The position numbers were made by a program, and so were the translations under genes. A stretch of 22,534 nucleotides of DNA from an uncultured bacterium (GTDB taxonomy: Bacteria; Patescibacteriota; Minisyncoccia; Phycocordibacterales; PALSA-1337). The stretch lies in assembly GCA_903876465.1 (NCBI GenBank), contig CAIRAF010000103.1, positions 1-22,534 on the forward strand. The letters run 5' to 3'. Positions 7,586 through 15,252 of this stretch are shown in pieces (position 1 is the stretch's first letter; each line of letters opens with the position of its first letter). A model generated the notes under the pieces. That model was given only the letters and a program-made list of their open reading frames with translations. It did not search any database and was not told the origin of the DNA.

Positions 7586-8179
7586 TTACAGATGTGATTC
7601 TCGAAGTGCCTTGTTGATATGTTGATTCATGGAGACACGTGATTCTTTAAGAGAAGTGAGTATTTCTAGACTTATTTCATTAGATTCAATTTGAGCTTTT
7701 AATTCAGATAAGATTGAAACATAGCCCAATCGATGAAGTATGCGGGTAACAATTAATGATTCGAGTGTCTTTGTACCTTCAATACTAAGTTCTTGATTAA
7801 TCCGTAAGAAAGAAAATAATGAATCCAATGTCACAAATAATTCTGGGTGAGCCTCTTCACCTTGGAGTAGACGGTTAAGAAGTAAGGCTATGCGAGCAAT
7901 TAATTCTTGTTTAAGATCACCAACGTTCCCTTTTGCCTTAATGTCAGATGACTCCTGCGCATTTGTCAGTCTCCAATATTCTTTACCACGAACAAACGAA
8001 AACACTCCGAGAGAAAAATCTTGAATGAATGGTCGTAATTTTGATTTCTCAAAACGGATTCCTTGAGCTGTTGCGCGAATTAGTCCAAGATCTTTAGTAA
8101 AAATTGCCAATAACTTCCCCGCTTCACCTGTATGACGTGAGCTAATAATAAACCCTTGAGTTGTGTGAATAGCGTACAT
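7586..8179 (-). CDS. recO: DNA repair protein RecO
   Basis: RecO loads RecA onto SSB-coated gaps together with RecR (RecFOR recombination). This 197-residue protein begins with the N-terminal OB-fold (about residues 1-80): YAIHTTQGFIISSRHTGEAG, then KLLAIFTKDLGLIRATAQGI. A helical C-terminal domain with the DSLFSFL and VTRILHRLGY segments follows. It is shorter than the roughly 240 residues of E. coli RecO, and the usual C-terminal zinc-finger cysteines are not seen, consistent with streamlined CPR versions. The ATG follows the ileS stop with one base between them (TAA C ATG), so it is translationally coupled to ileS and has no promoter of its own. Confidence 0.85.
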   Translation of the reverse strand: MYAIHTTQGFIISSRHTGEAGKLLAIFTKDLGLIRATAQGIRFEKSKLRPFIQDFSLGVFSFVRGKEYWRLTNAQESSDIKAKGNVGDLKQELIARIALLLNRLLQGEEAHPELFVTLDSLFSFLRINQELSIEGTKTLESLIVTRILHRLGYVSILSELKAQIESNEISLEILTSLKESRVSMNQHINKALRESHL

Positions 8180-8180
8180 G

Positions 8181-11100
8181 TTAAGCCTTCAAGCCTAGAG
8201 CATCACCAAATTCAATAGAAGTAATACCTGCAGTCTTCTTTATTTCATTTTCATATTTATCAACTATTGATTTCAAATCAGCGGGAACAATTAGAGAAGC
8301 TTTGTCACCAACAGATAAACCTTTCTCCTTTCTCATATCTTGAACTTTGCGAATAAGTTCACGGTACTCACCTTCTTCTCTGAGCTCGGCAGTTAAATTC
8401 AAATCAAGTTCAACTTCTTTTTCAATTGAAGAATCATTTGTAACTGATTTTACATTAACTTCATCTTTGACTAAATCAATTAATTGAGCAGAGTTTTTCG
8501 AATTAAATATTGAAGATTCTAATTTAACCTTGAGTGAAGCAAGTGGCTGACGTACATTAATCTTCGCAATCGTTCGCGCCTCAAGACCTTTTGAAGATAA
8601 AGTTCTGACAACTTCCATATCTTTCAATAGTTGTTCGTCCACCTTCCCCGCAATAGGCCATGATTCCAAATGAACACTCTCTTTTTTATCGGCCTCCTCC
8701 GGCCCAAGCTTCTGCTTGCCACCTATTTCTCCATAAATAAATTCACTAAAGAAAGGTGTAAATGGTGCCATAACTTTCGCCAAAGTTAACAAAACATATT
8801 TTGTTGTCGCCAAAGCCGCTTCTTTATCAGCCACATCTTCCCCTTTGAAACGATCACGTGAACGACGAAGATACCATTGAGATAGATCAGCAACGAATTC
8901 ACGAATCTCACGAGTTGGTTCGAGAAATACATATGCGTCCATATTTTTTGTCACATTCGCGACAAGCTGATTGAGTCGAGCAATGATCCATTGATCAGTG
9001 ATGTTCTGCGAGCTTTTTTGTGATTCTCCTAACTCCGGACTACTAACTCCTAACTTCTTGTCATCATAAGTCTTATAGAATGTCGTGACATTTGCCACAA
9101 GATTAAATACTTTCTTGATGATCTCATCAACAGTCTTTTCATCAAAGTTTTTAGACTCACCAGGCTGGTTAACAGAATACATCCAGAAACGCAAAGCATC
9201 AGCTCCATATTTATCCATCATGTCCCAAGGATTCACAACATTACCAATTGATTTAGACATTTTCTTGCCTTCACTATCCAAAATATGACCGAGACAAATA
9301 ACGTTTTTATAGACCTTACCTTTACCCATGAGAATACCGATTGCATGCAATGTATAGAACCAACCACGCGTTTGATCTATAGCTTCTGAAATAAAATCGG
9401 CCGGAAAACCTTGAGCCTTTTTAAATAGACTCCCATCTATCTGTTTCTTATTCTCAAAAGGATAATGATCCTGTGCGAATGGCATGCCGCCAGAGTCGAA
9501 CCACACATCCATCACTTCCTTAGCACGAGTCATTCCTCCGCCACATGAACATGATAATTTAACCTCATCTATAAATGGCTTGTGTAAATCAAGCTCAAAT
9601 TCCTTATTATGTGGAACAATTTTGAAATTCAATTCTCGCACTCCTGCTTTATTTATATAATTTTCATTTTCATATTTCGCTGTTTGTTCCCTATCCCATC
9701 CATTGGCGGCAGCAATAAGCATCATAGCTGGGCTACCATGAGTAACTATCAGTATATTTTTTCCAGAATATTTAGACTCAATGTCATATAAGAAATTACC
9801 TACACGAGTTTTTACATCGGCATGATTTTCTCCTCCTTTTGGTCGGTCTACGAAGCGATTTACATTCAATGGAAAAACTTTCAATAAATGTTCCAATGAC
9901 ATGCCATCCCATTCGCCAAGCTGAATTTCTTTTATTCGGTCATCAGTAATCAATTGATCGTCTTTGAGACCAAGGACATTCTTAACAATATGCGCTGTCT
10001 CCTGTGTGCGCATAAAAGGTGAAGCAATTATAAGGTCTATTCCTTTTCCTTTGAGTGTCTCTGCAGACTTTGTCGCCTTATCCTTTCCGTGTTCAGTCAA
10101 ATGATTAATCACAGTAATATCGCTATTCAAAATATCTTTAGCATTATCTTCTGCCTCACCATGACGCATAACGTGATAAGTATTTTTTGGTTTAACTAAA
10201 ATCTCCTCAATTGAACCAACGACTTTTCGGGCATGACATTTATCACATGACCAGATTGGCAATGGTGTTCCCCAATAACGTTCACGTGAAATAGCCCAGT
10301 CCTTCACTTCGCGAAGCCATTCACCGAAGCGGCCTTCTTTAATATAGTTCGGTTCCCAGTTAATACTCTCATTTTCTTTAACAAGCTTATCGCGGAGCTG
10401 TGACATGCGGATATACCATGAATCACGTGCAAAATAAATTAGAGGTGTATGACAGCGCCAGCAATGAGGATATTGGTGTTTGATATTTTCTTGGCCAAAG
10501 AAATTATTCTTTTCTTTCAAATAATTAACAATATCAACATCCAAAGTCGGCTTACCGTTTTTGTCCTTTTCTTTGACGAATCTACCAGCAAGAAATCCTG
10601 TCTCTTTCTTAAAAGTACCGTCATCATGAACCAGATGATGTTTTGGCAGATCATTCTTTGTGCCAAGCTCAAAGTCGTCTTGACCATACATTGGAGCAAT
10701 ATGAACAATACCTGTACCATCAGCAGTCGTAACAAAATCACCTGCGTAAACTTTGAAAGCATTAACTAATTTATCTTTATCAGATGTTTTTACATGACCC
10801 TTCAAATAATGAAAAAGTGGTTCGTATTCAAGTCCAACCAGTTCACTTCCCTTTTTTTCTTCAGTTATCTTATACTCTTGACCAGTAAAAATCTTTGGCA
10901 CAAGATCTTTAGCCATAATGAAATAAACCAATTCGCCAGTAACTTTGTCCTTAGTTTCAACTTCAGCGTAAGTAATATCATTTCCTACTGCCAAAGCCAC
11001 ATTGCCAGGTAAAGTCCATGGAGTTGTTGTCCATGCCAAAAAGTAAACAGGCTTATTGGGAACCTTAAACTTCACATACAACGACAAATCCTTCACCTCC

Positions 11101-11711
11101 TCATATCCTTGCGCCAATTCATGTGAAGAAAGTCCTGTGCCGCATCGTGGACACCATGGAACAATCTTATAATCCTTATAGAGCAATTTTTGCTCATCAA
11201 CTTCCTTTATGATATTCCAAACGGATTCAATATAGTTTGGTTTATAAGTAATATATGGATTTTTCAAATCAACCCAATATCCCATACGATTGGTGAAATC
11301 TTCCCATTCATGAACGTAGGTCCATACACTCTCTTTACATTTTTCATTGAAAGCAGCAATACCATATGATTCGATTTCTTTTTTTGACTTGAGACCAAGC
11401 TCTTTTTCTACTTGAAGTTCAACTGGCAAACCATGAGTATCCCAGCCTCCCTTTCGACGGACATGGAAACCTTGCATAGTCTTGTAACGTGGAATAGCGT
11501 CCTTGAAAGCGCGCGCTTCGAGGTGGTGAATTCCTGGACGACCATTAGCGGTTGGAGGACCTTCGTAAAAGATAAATTCTCCTTTTGGCGACACTTTTTC
11601 TAATGATTTCTGAAATACATCTTTCTCTTTCCAGAAAGCCAAAACTTTCTCCTCGCGTAACGCATGAGGAGATTTCGTTGTATTTTGCGAATTATTTACA
11701 TTTTCAGACAT
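8181..11711 (-). CDS. ileS: Isoleucyl-tRNA synthetase, type 2, with inserted histidine phosphatase domain and GIHH motif
   Basis: IleRS charges tRNA-Ile and edits Val-tRNA. Length is 1176 residues against roughly 1000-1050 for the eukaryote-like type 2 enzymes. Seen in order: PPTANGRPG then GIHH at 60-63 where HIGH is expected; CP1 editing domain about 190-400 (TTTPWTLPGN, then GTGIVHIAPMYGQDD); CxxC at 417-420; CDKC at 489-492; an extra domain at about 509-700; CSC at 721-723; VWFDSGG; KMSKS at 817-821; helical anticodon domain; C-terminal region. The extra domain is a phosphoglycerate-mutase-like histidine phosphatase with all core residues present: RHG at 516-518 (nucleophile His517), Arg568 (SPFMRTQET), Glu600 (LGEWDG) and His658 (VTHGSP). 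It sits between the two halves of a zinc ribbon. A TAAACT box is 6 nt before the ATG; argS ends 31 nt upstream, and recO is coupled downstream. Confidence 0.95.
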   Translation of the reverse strand: MSENVNNSQNTTKSPHALREEKVLAFWKEKDVFQKSLEKVSPKGEFIFYEGPPTANGRPGIHHLEARAFKDAIPRYKTMQGFHVRRKGGWDTHGLPVELQVEKELGLKSKKEIESYGIAAFNEKCKESVWTYVHEWEDFTNRMGYWVDLKNPYITYKPNYIESVWNIIKEVDEQKLLYKDYKIVPWCPRCGTGLSSHELAQGYEEVKDLSLYVKFKVPNKPVYFLAWTTTPWTLPGNVALAVGNDITYAEVETKDKVTGELVYFIMAKDLVPKIFTGQEYKITEEKKGSELVGLEYEPLFHYLKGHVKTSDKDKLVNAFKVYAGDFVTTADGTGIVHIAPMYGQDDFELGTKNDLPKHHLVHDDGTFKKETGFLAGRFVKEKDKNGKPTLDVDIVNYLKEKNNFFGQENIKHQYPHCWRCHTPLIYFARDSWYIRMSQLRDKLVKENESINWEPNYIKEGRFGEWLREVKDWAISRERYWGTPLPIWSCDKCHARKVVGSIEEILVKPKNTYHVMRHGEAEDNAKDILNSDITVINHLTEHGKDKATKSAETLKGKGIDLIIASPFMRTQETAHIVKNVLGLKDDQLITDDRIKEIQLGEWDGMSLEHLLKVFPLNVNRFVDRPKGGENHADVKTRVGNFLYDIESKYSGKNILIVTHGSPAMMLIAAANGWDREQTAKYENENYINKAGVRELNFKIVPHNKEFELDLHKPFIDEVKLSCSCGGGMTRAKEVMDVWFDSGGMPFAQDHYPFENKKQIDGSLFKKAQGFPADFISEAIDQTRGWFYTLHAIGILMGKGKVYKNVICLGHILDSEGKKMSKSIGNVVNPWDMMDKYGADALRFWMYSVNQPGESKNFDEKTVDEIIKKVFNLVANVTTFYKTYDDKKLGVSSPELGESQKSSQNITDQWIIARLNQLVANVTKNMDAYVFLEPTREIREFVADLSQWYLRRSRDRFKGEDVADKEAALATTKYVLLTLAKVMAPFTPFFSEFIYGEIGGKQKLGPEEADKKESVHLESWPIAGKVDEQLLKDMEVVRTLSSKGLEARTIAKINVRQPLASLKVKLESSIFNSKNSAQLIDLVKDEVNVKSVTNDSSIEKEVELDLNLTAELREEGEYRELIRKVQDMRKEKGLSVGDKASLIVPADLKSIVDKYENEIKKTAGITSIEFGDALGLKA
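9023..9057. repeat. Degenerate heptamer repeat in the ileS linker
   Basis: Five consecutive 7-nt units in register: attctcc, taactcc, ggactac, taactcc, taacttc. They encode a Ser/Leu/Gly-rich linker between the catalytic core and the anticodon domain (residues about 885-896), a poorly conserved place. Resembles short tandemly repeated heptamers known from some bacterial genomes. Confidence 0.5.
9612..10187 (-). other. Histidine phosphatase (PGAM-like) domain inserted within IleRS
   Basis: Residues about 509-700 of the ileS product. Family motifs in the right order: HVMRHGEAEDN, ASPFMRTQETA, EIQLGEWDG, RPKGGENHADV and LIVTHGSPAM. Both catalytic histidines, the two arginines and the acid are present, so activity is plausible. 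The reading frame is continuous on both sides. Flanks are ordinary IleRS (SIEEI before, LHKPFIDEVKL after), so it replaces only a short loop. Substrate unknown. Confidence 0.9.
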
Positions 11712-11717
11712 ACAATG

Positions 11718-11723
11718 AGTTTA
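11718..11723 (-). promoter_or_regulatory. -10-like box TAAACT, 6 nt before ileS
   Basis: Reverse-strand TAAACT, then CATTGT, then ATG, in the 31-nt argS-ileS gap. A second -10-like TAGAAT lies 20 nt before the ATG, so the start point is ambiguous. Confidence 0.3.
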
Positions 11724-11742
11724 ATTGAGTTATTCTAACATT

Positions 11743-13500
11743 TTACATTCTCTTTGGTATTTTAATTCCTAATATATACAACCCTTCACTCATTGTCTCG
11801 ACAAATTTCTTTGTAAGAGCTACACGATACGCCGACAATGGTTCTTTTACATCAACAATCGTATTACTTGCATAGAAACTATTGAAAGCCCCCGCCAAAT
11901 TTATCAGATAATTAGCAACGTGCTGTGGCGCGTATTCAGCCGAAGCCCTCTCAACAATATCTGGAAACCTGACAATTATTTTTTCAAGTAAACCAACCTT
12001 TTCTGGCATTGTGATTCTACCAACTCCTTGCTCTTTTGCCTTCTCAATAACTGCATTCGCCCTCACAACCGAATATTGCAAATATGGTCCAGAATCTCCT
12101 TCGAATGAAATAGACTTTGCCGAATCAAAAATGACGTCGCTACCAATAGCCTGGCGAAGGATGGTGTATTTAATGGCCGCAATAGCGATCATGTCAGCCA
12201 CTTCGTTTATTTCCGCTTGAGCAAATCCCCTATCAGCAATTCTTTCAATTACCAGTTTTTTAATGTCATCAATCAACACTTCAGCTTGTATAACATTTCC
12301 AGTACGAGAAGACATCTTTCCGGATGCGAATCGCAGTAGTCCGTGACTGATATGTTTCGTCTTAGAAAAGATTTTTGGATTAATTAAAGAGAACGCTTTT
12401 AAAACGACTTTAAAATACTCGCTTTGCTCATTGGCAGTTATAATAACTGACTGATCAAGGTCTGGATATTTTTTGAATTTATCTGTATTGAGACCTAATT
12501 CCTTTGTCTCATAGGTCGGTAATCCTTGTGAGGTAATAAAGACACGTGTATGTAATCCGTAGTCTTCTCCTTTGAAAACAACAGCTCCGTCGCTTCCAGA
12601 GAATACAGCTTTCTTGAACAAGCCTTTCTTTGAGAATTTCTTAACTATTTTTACACCATCATCTGCAACCTCACTCTCAAAGAAGAATGTATTGAAAGAA
12701 GTACCAAGTCGCTTATAAATTAAATCAAAGTATTCAAGACTCCATTTTCTACCTAAGTCGTAGATTTTATTAATTTCAGGGTCAGACTTTTCAAATATTT
12801 GCTTATTAATCAGATCAATATTTCTTTTTGCTTCAGGGACTGATTCATATGATTGATTGCCAATGACATACATCTTTCCAAGGAAATCAACTTTTTCTAA
12901 AACTGACACGCTTTCTTTTGGATATTCTCCACTCTCTTTATGAGCCAAAACTGCGGAAATAGTCTTCGCCACATGCAAACCCACATCACCCTGATAGCAG
13001 GCGCGCACAACTTCTGCTCCACTCGATTCAACCAAACGTGAAATACTTTCACCGACTGCATTCGACATGAGATGACCAATATGAAAAATTTTAAAAGGAT
13101 TCGGGTCAGTGTACTCAACCATGACTTTTTTGCACTTTAGTTGACTAAAGTGTCCACTCTTCAGCTGTACATCCTCAGCCTTATTCTCCATACTTCCCGC
13201 TCCCCGCTCCTTCACGATCGCTTCAGCGAAAACTTTATCCTTAATCTTAAAATTAATGAATCCTGGACCGGCCACACTAACTGATTCCACAGACTCCGGC
13301 ATACCCTTCTTAAATTCCTCAACGATTTTATCCGCCAAAGCCTTTGGTGAAATTTTCAAACTTTTTGCATGAGCCATAGCGATATTACTAGAATAATCAC
13401 CATGTTCTGGATTTTCTGGGTATTCTAGTTCAACAGAATCAACCTCAATACCGATATTTTTAGCCGTTTTTGTGAGATGGGCAATTAGCTCTGATTTCAT
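11743..13500 (-). CDS. argS: Arginyl-tRNA synthetase
   Basis: ArgRS charges tRNA-Arg. The 585-residue class I enzyme shows the N-terminal Add1 domain (about 1-95, with NPEHGDYSSNIAM), the signature DPNPFKIFHIGH with HIGH at 140-143, KMSSR at 395-399 as the KMSKS equivalent, and the C-terminal DALR anticodon-binding domain (from about 465, SGPYLQYSVVRANAV). Length is normal. Oddly, the Add1-to-catalytic linker (about 98-123) looks expanded and is encoded by a tandem heptamer and a perfect inverted repeat (see the repeats at 13133-13152 and 13196-13209). TATACT (13507-13512) lies 6 nt before the ATG and there is no Shine-Dalgarno, so a leaderless message is likely. It precedes ileS by 31 nt on the same strand. 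Confidence 0.96.
   Translation of the reverse strand: MKSELIAHLTKTAKNIGIEVDSVELEYPENPEHGDYSSNIAMAHAKSLKISPKALADKIVEEFKKGMPESVESVSVAGPGFINFKIKDKVFAEAIVKERGAGSMENKAEDVQLKSGHFSQLKCKKVMVEYTDPNPFKIFHIGHLMSNAVGESISRLVESSGAEVVRACYQGDVGLHVAKTISAVLAHKESGEYPKESVSVLEKVDFLGKMYVIGNQSYESVPEAKRNIDLINKQIFEKSDPEINKIYDLGRKWSLEYFDLIYKRLGTSFNTFFFESEVADDGVKIVKKFSKKGLFKKAVFSGSDGAVVFKGEDYGLHTRVFITSQGLPTYETKELGLNTDKFKKYPDLDQSVIITANEQSEYFKVVLKAFSLINPKIFSKTKHISHGLLRFASGKMSSRTGNVIQAEVLIDDIKKLVIERIADRGFAQAEINEVADMIAIAAIKYTILRQAIGSDVIFDSAKSISFEGDSGPYLQYSVVRANAVIEKAKEQGVGRITMPEKVGLLEKIIVRFPDIVERASAEYAPQHVANYLINLAGAFNSFYASNTIVDVKEPLSAYRVALTKKFVETMSEGLYILGIKIPKRM
13133..13152. repeat. Perfect inverted repeat inside argS (CACTTTAG-TTGA-CTAAAGTG)
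   Basis: Eight-bp arms around a 4-nt loop, in frame within the variable linker that precedes the conserved KVMVEYTDPNPF segment. It encodes the odd linker piece SGHFSQLKC. It looks like a small palindromic element inserted into a tolerant coding site, similar in principle to Rickettsia palindromic elements, though much shorter. Confidence 0.6.
13196..13209. repeat. Tandem heptamer (cccgctc)x2 inside argS
   Basis: Two exact copies of a 7-nt unit, GC-rich compared with the gene, encoding part of the KERGAGS linker stretch. It is 43 bp from the argS inverted repeat. Confidence 0.6.
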
Positions 13501-13506
13501 TCAAAT

Positions 13507-13512
13507 AGTATA
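13507..13512 (-). promoter_or_regulatory. -10 box TATACT, 6 nt before argS
   Basis: Reverse-strand TATACT, then ATTTGA, then ATG. Near-consensus -10 with the transcription start expected at the start codon. Confidence 0.5.
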
Positions 13513-13540
13513 GCAAATAATGGCTTCAAAGCACGCATAT

Positions 13541-13569
13541 TTGACATTCAAGAGAAAGTCGGTTAAGAT
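13541..13569 (+). promoter_or_regulatory. Consensus promoter driving the candidate RNA
   Basis: TTGACA (13541-13546), exact 17-nt spacer, TAAGAT (13564-13569). The start point would be about 13576, directly before the GGCTTAGGGGCTTAGGG stretch. No plus-strand protein gene follows, which points to an RNA product. It is back to back with the argS promoter. Confidence 0.6.
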
Positions 13570-13575
13570 ACTGTC

Positions 13576-13856
13576 GGCTTAGGGGCTTAGGGTTTAAGTC
13601 TCTATTGCATCTGATGTACGGCGAAACTCCGGCCGAGGCAACTGGTATCGCGCTTAACGCGATCAATGTTTCGGTTAAATTACCCGTGACGCATGCAAAA
13701 ATAAGAGGTTCTGCTCTTTCAAATCAATTAGGCGTTTCCTCAACCAACCTATACACAAGAACACACTGGCCACTACGGTCGCCGAGACGAACGGCAGCTT
13801 GATTCTTGAATTGATTAATAAACCGGCGCGGTTCAGAACAGACACTGAACCGCGCC
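13576..13856 (+). ncRNA. Candidate structured non-coding RNA, about 250-280 nt, family not recognised
   Basis: The 391-nt space between argS and glyA has no convincing protein gene. On the plus strand it starts with a consensus promoter and is GC-richer than its surroundings (31 of 60 G+C in 13621-13680; 33 of 60 in 13741-13800). Pairing is nested: GGTTTA (13591-13596) with TAAACC (13819-13824) closes the molecule; AATCAATT (13722-13729) pairs with AATTGATT (13809-13816); inner hairpins are ATCGCG-CTTAA-CGCGAT and AAGAG-GTTCTG-CTCTT. A perfect 12-bp hairpin follows at 13825-13856. I looked for signatures of tmRNA (T-arm, tag), RNase P (GAGGAAAGTCC), SRP and 6S RNA and found none that fit. It may be a divergent member of one of these or a lineage-specific RNA. 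Confidence 0.5.
13825..13856. terminator. Perfect 12-bp hairpin between the candidate RNA and glyA
   Basis: GGCGCGGTTCAG and CTGAACCGCGCC around an 8-nt loop. It lies downstream of glyA on the minus strand, followed there by GGTTTATTAAT, and at the 3' end of the candidate RNA on the plus strand. Neither side has a strong T-run, so termination is probable but not certain; it probably serves both converging transcripts. Confidence 0.55.
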
Positions 13857-13891
13857 ATTACCATATATACTTCCAAAATTATTTGTCTTAA

Positions 13892-15148
13892 CTACTTTTT
13901 TCCTTTCGAAATTCCTCGAAGTGCCTCATCTATCTTTTTGGCAATCATTTTAAAATCTTTCTCTTTTCTTCCACGAGTCGTCTCTGCTGCTGTACCAACA
14001 CGGATACCGGAAGGATCAGCGGGTGGACGTGTATCAAAAGGAATCGCATTCTTATTTACGATAATTCCTATCTTTTCCAGAGCATCACTTGCATCCTTAC
14101 CAGAAACTCCTCCAGCCCCCTTATCGTTTTTCTGACCACCTTGCCATGTATCTATGAGAATAAGATGAGAATCAGTTCCACCAGAAATTAATCTCCAGCC
14201 ACGATTATGAAGCTCTGTAGCGAGTACTGTGGCATTTTTTATTACTTGATTTGCATATTTCTTGAAACTTGGACTTGCGGCTTCTTTGAGAGCAACCGCA
14301 ACTGCTGCAATTTGATTTTCATGAGGACCACCTTGAAGGCCTGGAAAAATAGCCTTATCAATTTTCTTATCAAGTTCACGTGCGTCCTTTTTTACAAAGA
14401 TGAGTGCCGAACGTGGACCTCTTAAAGTTTTGTGTGTAGTTGTAGTTACAACATCAGCATATGGAAAAGGCGCAGGATACACTTCACCAGCAACTAGTCC
14501 TGCAATATGTGACATATCTACCATAAGGAGTGCCCCCGCTCCATCAGCAATCTCACGCATAAGAGACCAATCGATACGACGAGGATATGCGGTATAGCCG
14601 GCCACAATAATTGCCGGTTTTTCTTTGATGGCTATTTCGCGAAGTTGGTCGTAATTTATAACTTCTGTTGTTGCATCCAAACCGTAAGGTACTTGTATCC
14701 AAAATTTTCCTGTAGCAGATACTTTGTGTCCATGAGTAAGGTGACCACCATGGTCGAGTGACATACCCATGATTTTCTGTGGAATAAGTGTTTCAGGATT
14801 ACCTTCGCCCGGCAAAGCAATTTTCTTTGGTGGAATAAGTGCAGTATAAACAGCGAGATTGGCTGGTGAACCTGACAAGGCTTGAACATTAACATGCCAT
14901 TCTTTGGGATCTAATTTAAATAATTTCAGAGCGCGTTCAATACAAAGTGATTCAATCTTATCTACTACCTCATTACCACCGTAGTAGCGCTTACCCGGAT
15001 ACCCTTCCGCATACTTATTGGTCAATTCCGAACCAAGAGCTTCCAACACATCACTCGATACATAATTCTCTGATGCAATTAGATTGATAACTTTCTTCTG
15101 GCGCTTCTTCTCGAGATCTATGAGTTTTTTGATTTGAGTGTCTTTCAT
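13892..15148 (-). CDS. glyA: Serine hydroxymethyltransferase
   Basis: GlyA is a PLP enzyme interconverting serine plus tetrahydrofolate with glycine plus 5,10-methylene-THF, the main entry of one-carbon units. The 418-residue length is typical. Seen: NLIASENYVS (22-31), KYAEGYPGKRYYGG (45-58), the DMSHIAGL segment (211-218), and the PLP lysine at position 240 in VTTTTHKTLRGPR. The C-terminal domain carries DTRPPADPSGIRVGTAAETTRG. It ends with TAG after SKGKK at the normal family end, which is evidence that TAG is a true stop here. TATAAT lies 7 nt before the ATG (15156-15161). A terminator and candidate small RNA lie upstream. Functionally linked to folD, thyA and the DHFR-like gene in this window. 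Confidence 0.97.
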   Translation of the reverse strand: MKDTQIKKLIDLEKKRQKKVINLIASENYVSSDVLEALGSELTNKYAEGYPGKRYYGGNEVVDKIESLCIERALKLFKLDPKEWHVNVQALSGSPANLAVYTALIPPKKIALPGEGNPETLIPQKIMGMSLDHGGHLTHGHKVSATGKFWIQVPYGLDATTEVINYDQLREIAIKEKPAIIVAGYTAYPRRIDWSLMREIADGAGALLMVDMSHIAGLVAGEVYPAPFPYADVVTTTTHKTLRGPRSALIFVKKDARELDKKIDKAIFPGLQGGPHENQIAAVAVALKEAASPSFKKYANQVIKNATVLATELHNRGWRLISGGTDSHLILIDTWQGGQKNDKGAGGVSGKDASDALEKIGIIVNKNAIPFDTRPPADPSGIRVGTAAETTRGRKEKDFKMIAKKIDEALRGISKGKK

Positions 15149-15155
15149 GGATTTA

Positions 15156-15161
15156 ATTATA
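15156..15161 (-). promoter_or_regulatory. -10 box TATAAT, 7 nt before glyA
   Basis: Perfect consensus -10 on the minus strand, then TAAATCC, then ATG. Suggests a leaderless glyA message independent of the terminator at 15215-15252. Confidence 0.5.
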
Positions 15162-15214
15162 GCTCTTCAAAGTAAATATAAAAACGTTGACGAACAAATT
15201 AAAAATCATCCAAA

Positions 15215-15252
15215 TAAAAAAGGTCCGTTGCGTAAACCCGACGCAACGGACC
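15215..15252 (-). terminator. Strong rho-independent terminator
   Basis: Minus strand: perfect 11-bp stem GGTCCGTTGCG / CGCAACGGACC (15222-15232 and 15242-15252) around a 9-nt loop, followed directly by TTTTTT. It ends the thyA transcript and the candidate small RNA, and separates them from glyA. Confidence 0.85.

Noticed and set aside
10517..10762. Long open frames overlapping ileS, argS, nusG and others in alternative frames or strands
   Set aside because: All lie inside well-supported conserved genes and show no protein-like motifs; treated as shadows.
13550..13585. GAGAAAGTCGG and TCGGCTTA words resembling RNase P RNA core segments
   Set aside because: They are only about 20 nt apart and lie in the promoter; the real motifs are separated by hundreds of bases and the GAGGAAAGTCC core is not matched.
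13605..13802. 65-codon open frame on the plus strand in the argS-glyA gap
   Set aside because: No family features, no ribosome site, and it coincides with the hairpins of the candidate RNA; better explained as chance in GC-richer structured sequence.
13576..13856. tmRNA
   Set aside because: No T-arm (GGTTCGA type), no CCA end, no convincing tag reading frame; the final hairpin is perfectly paired instead.
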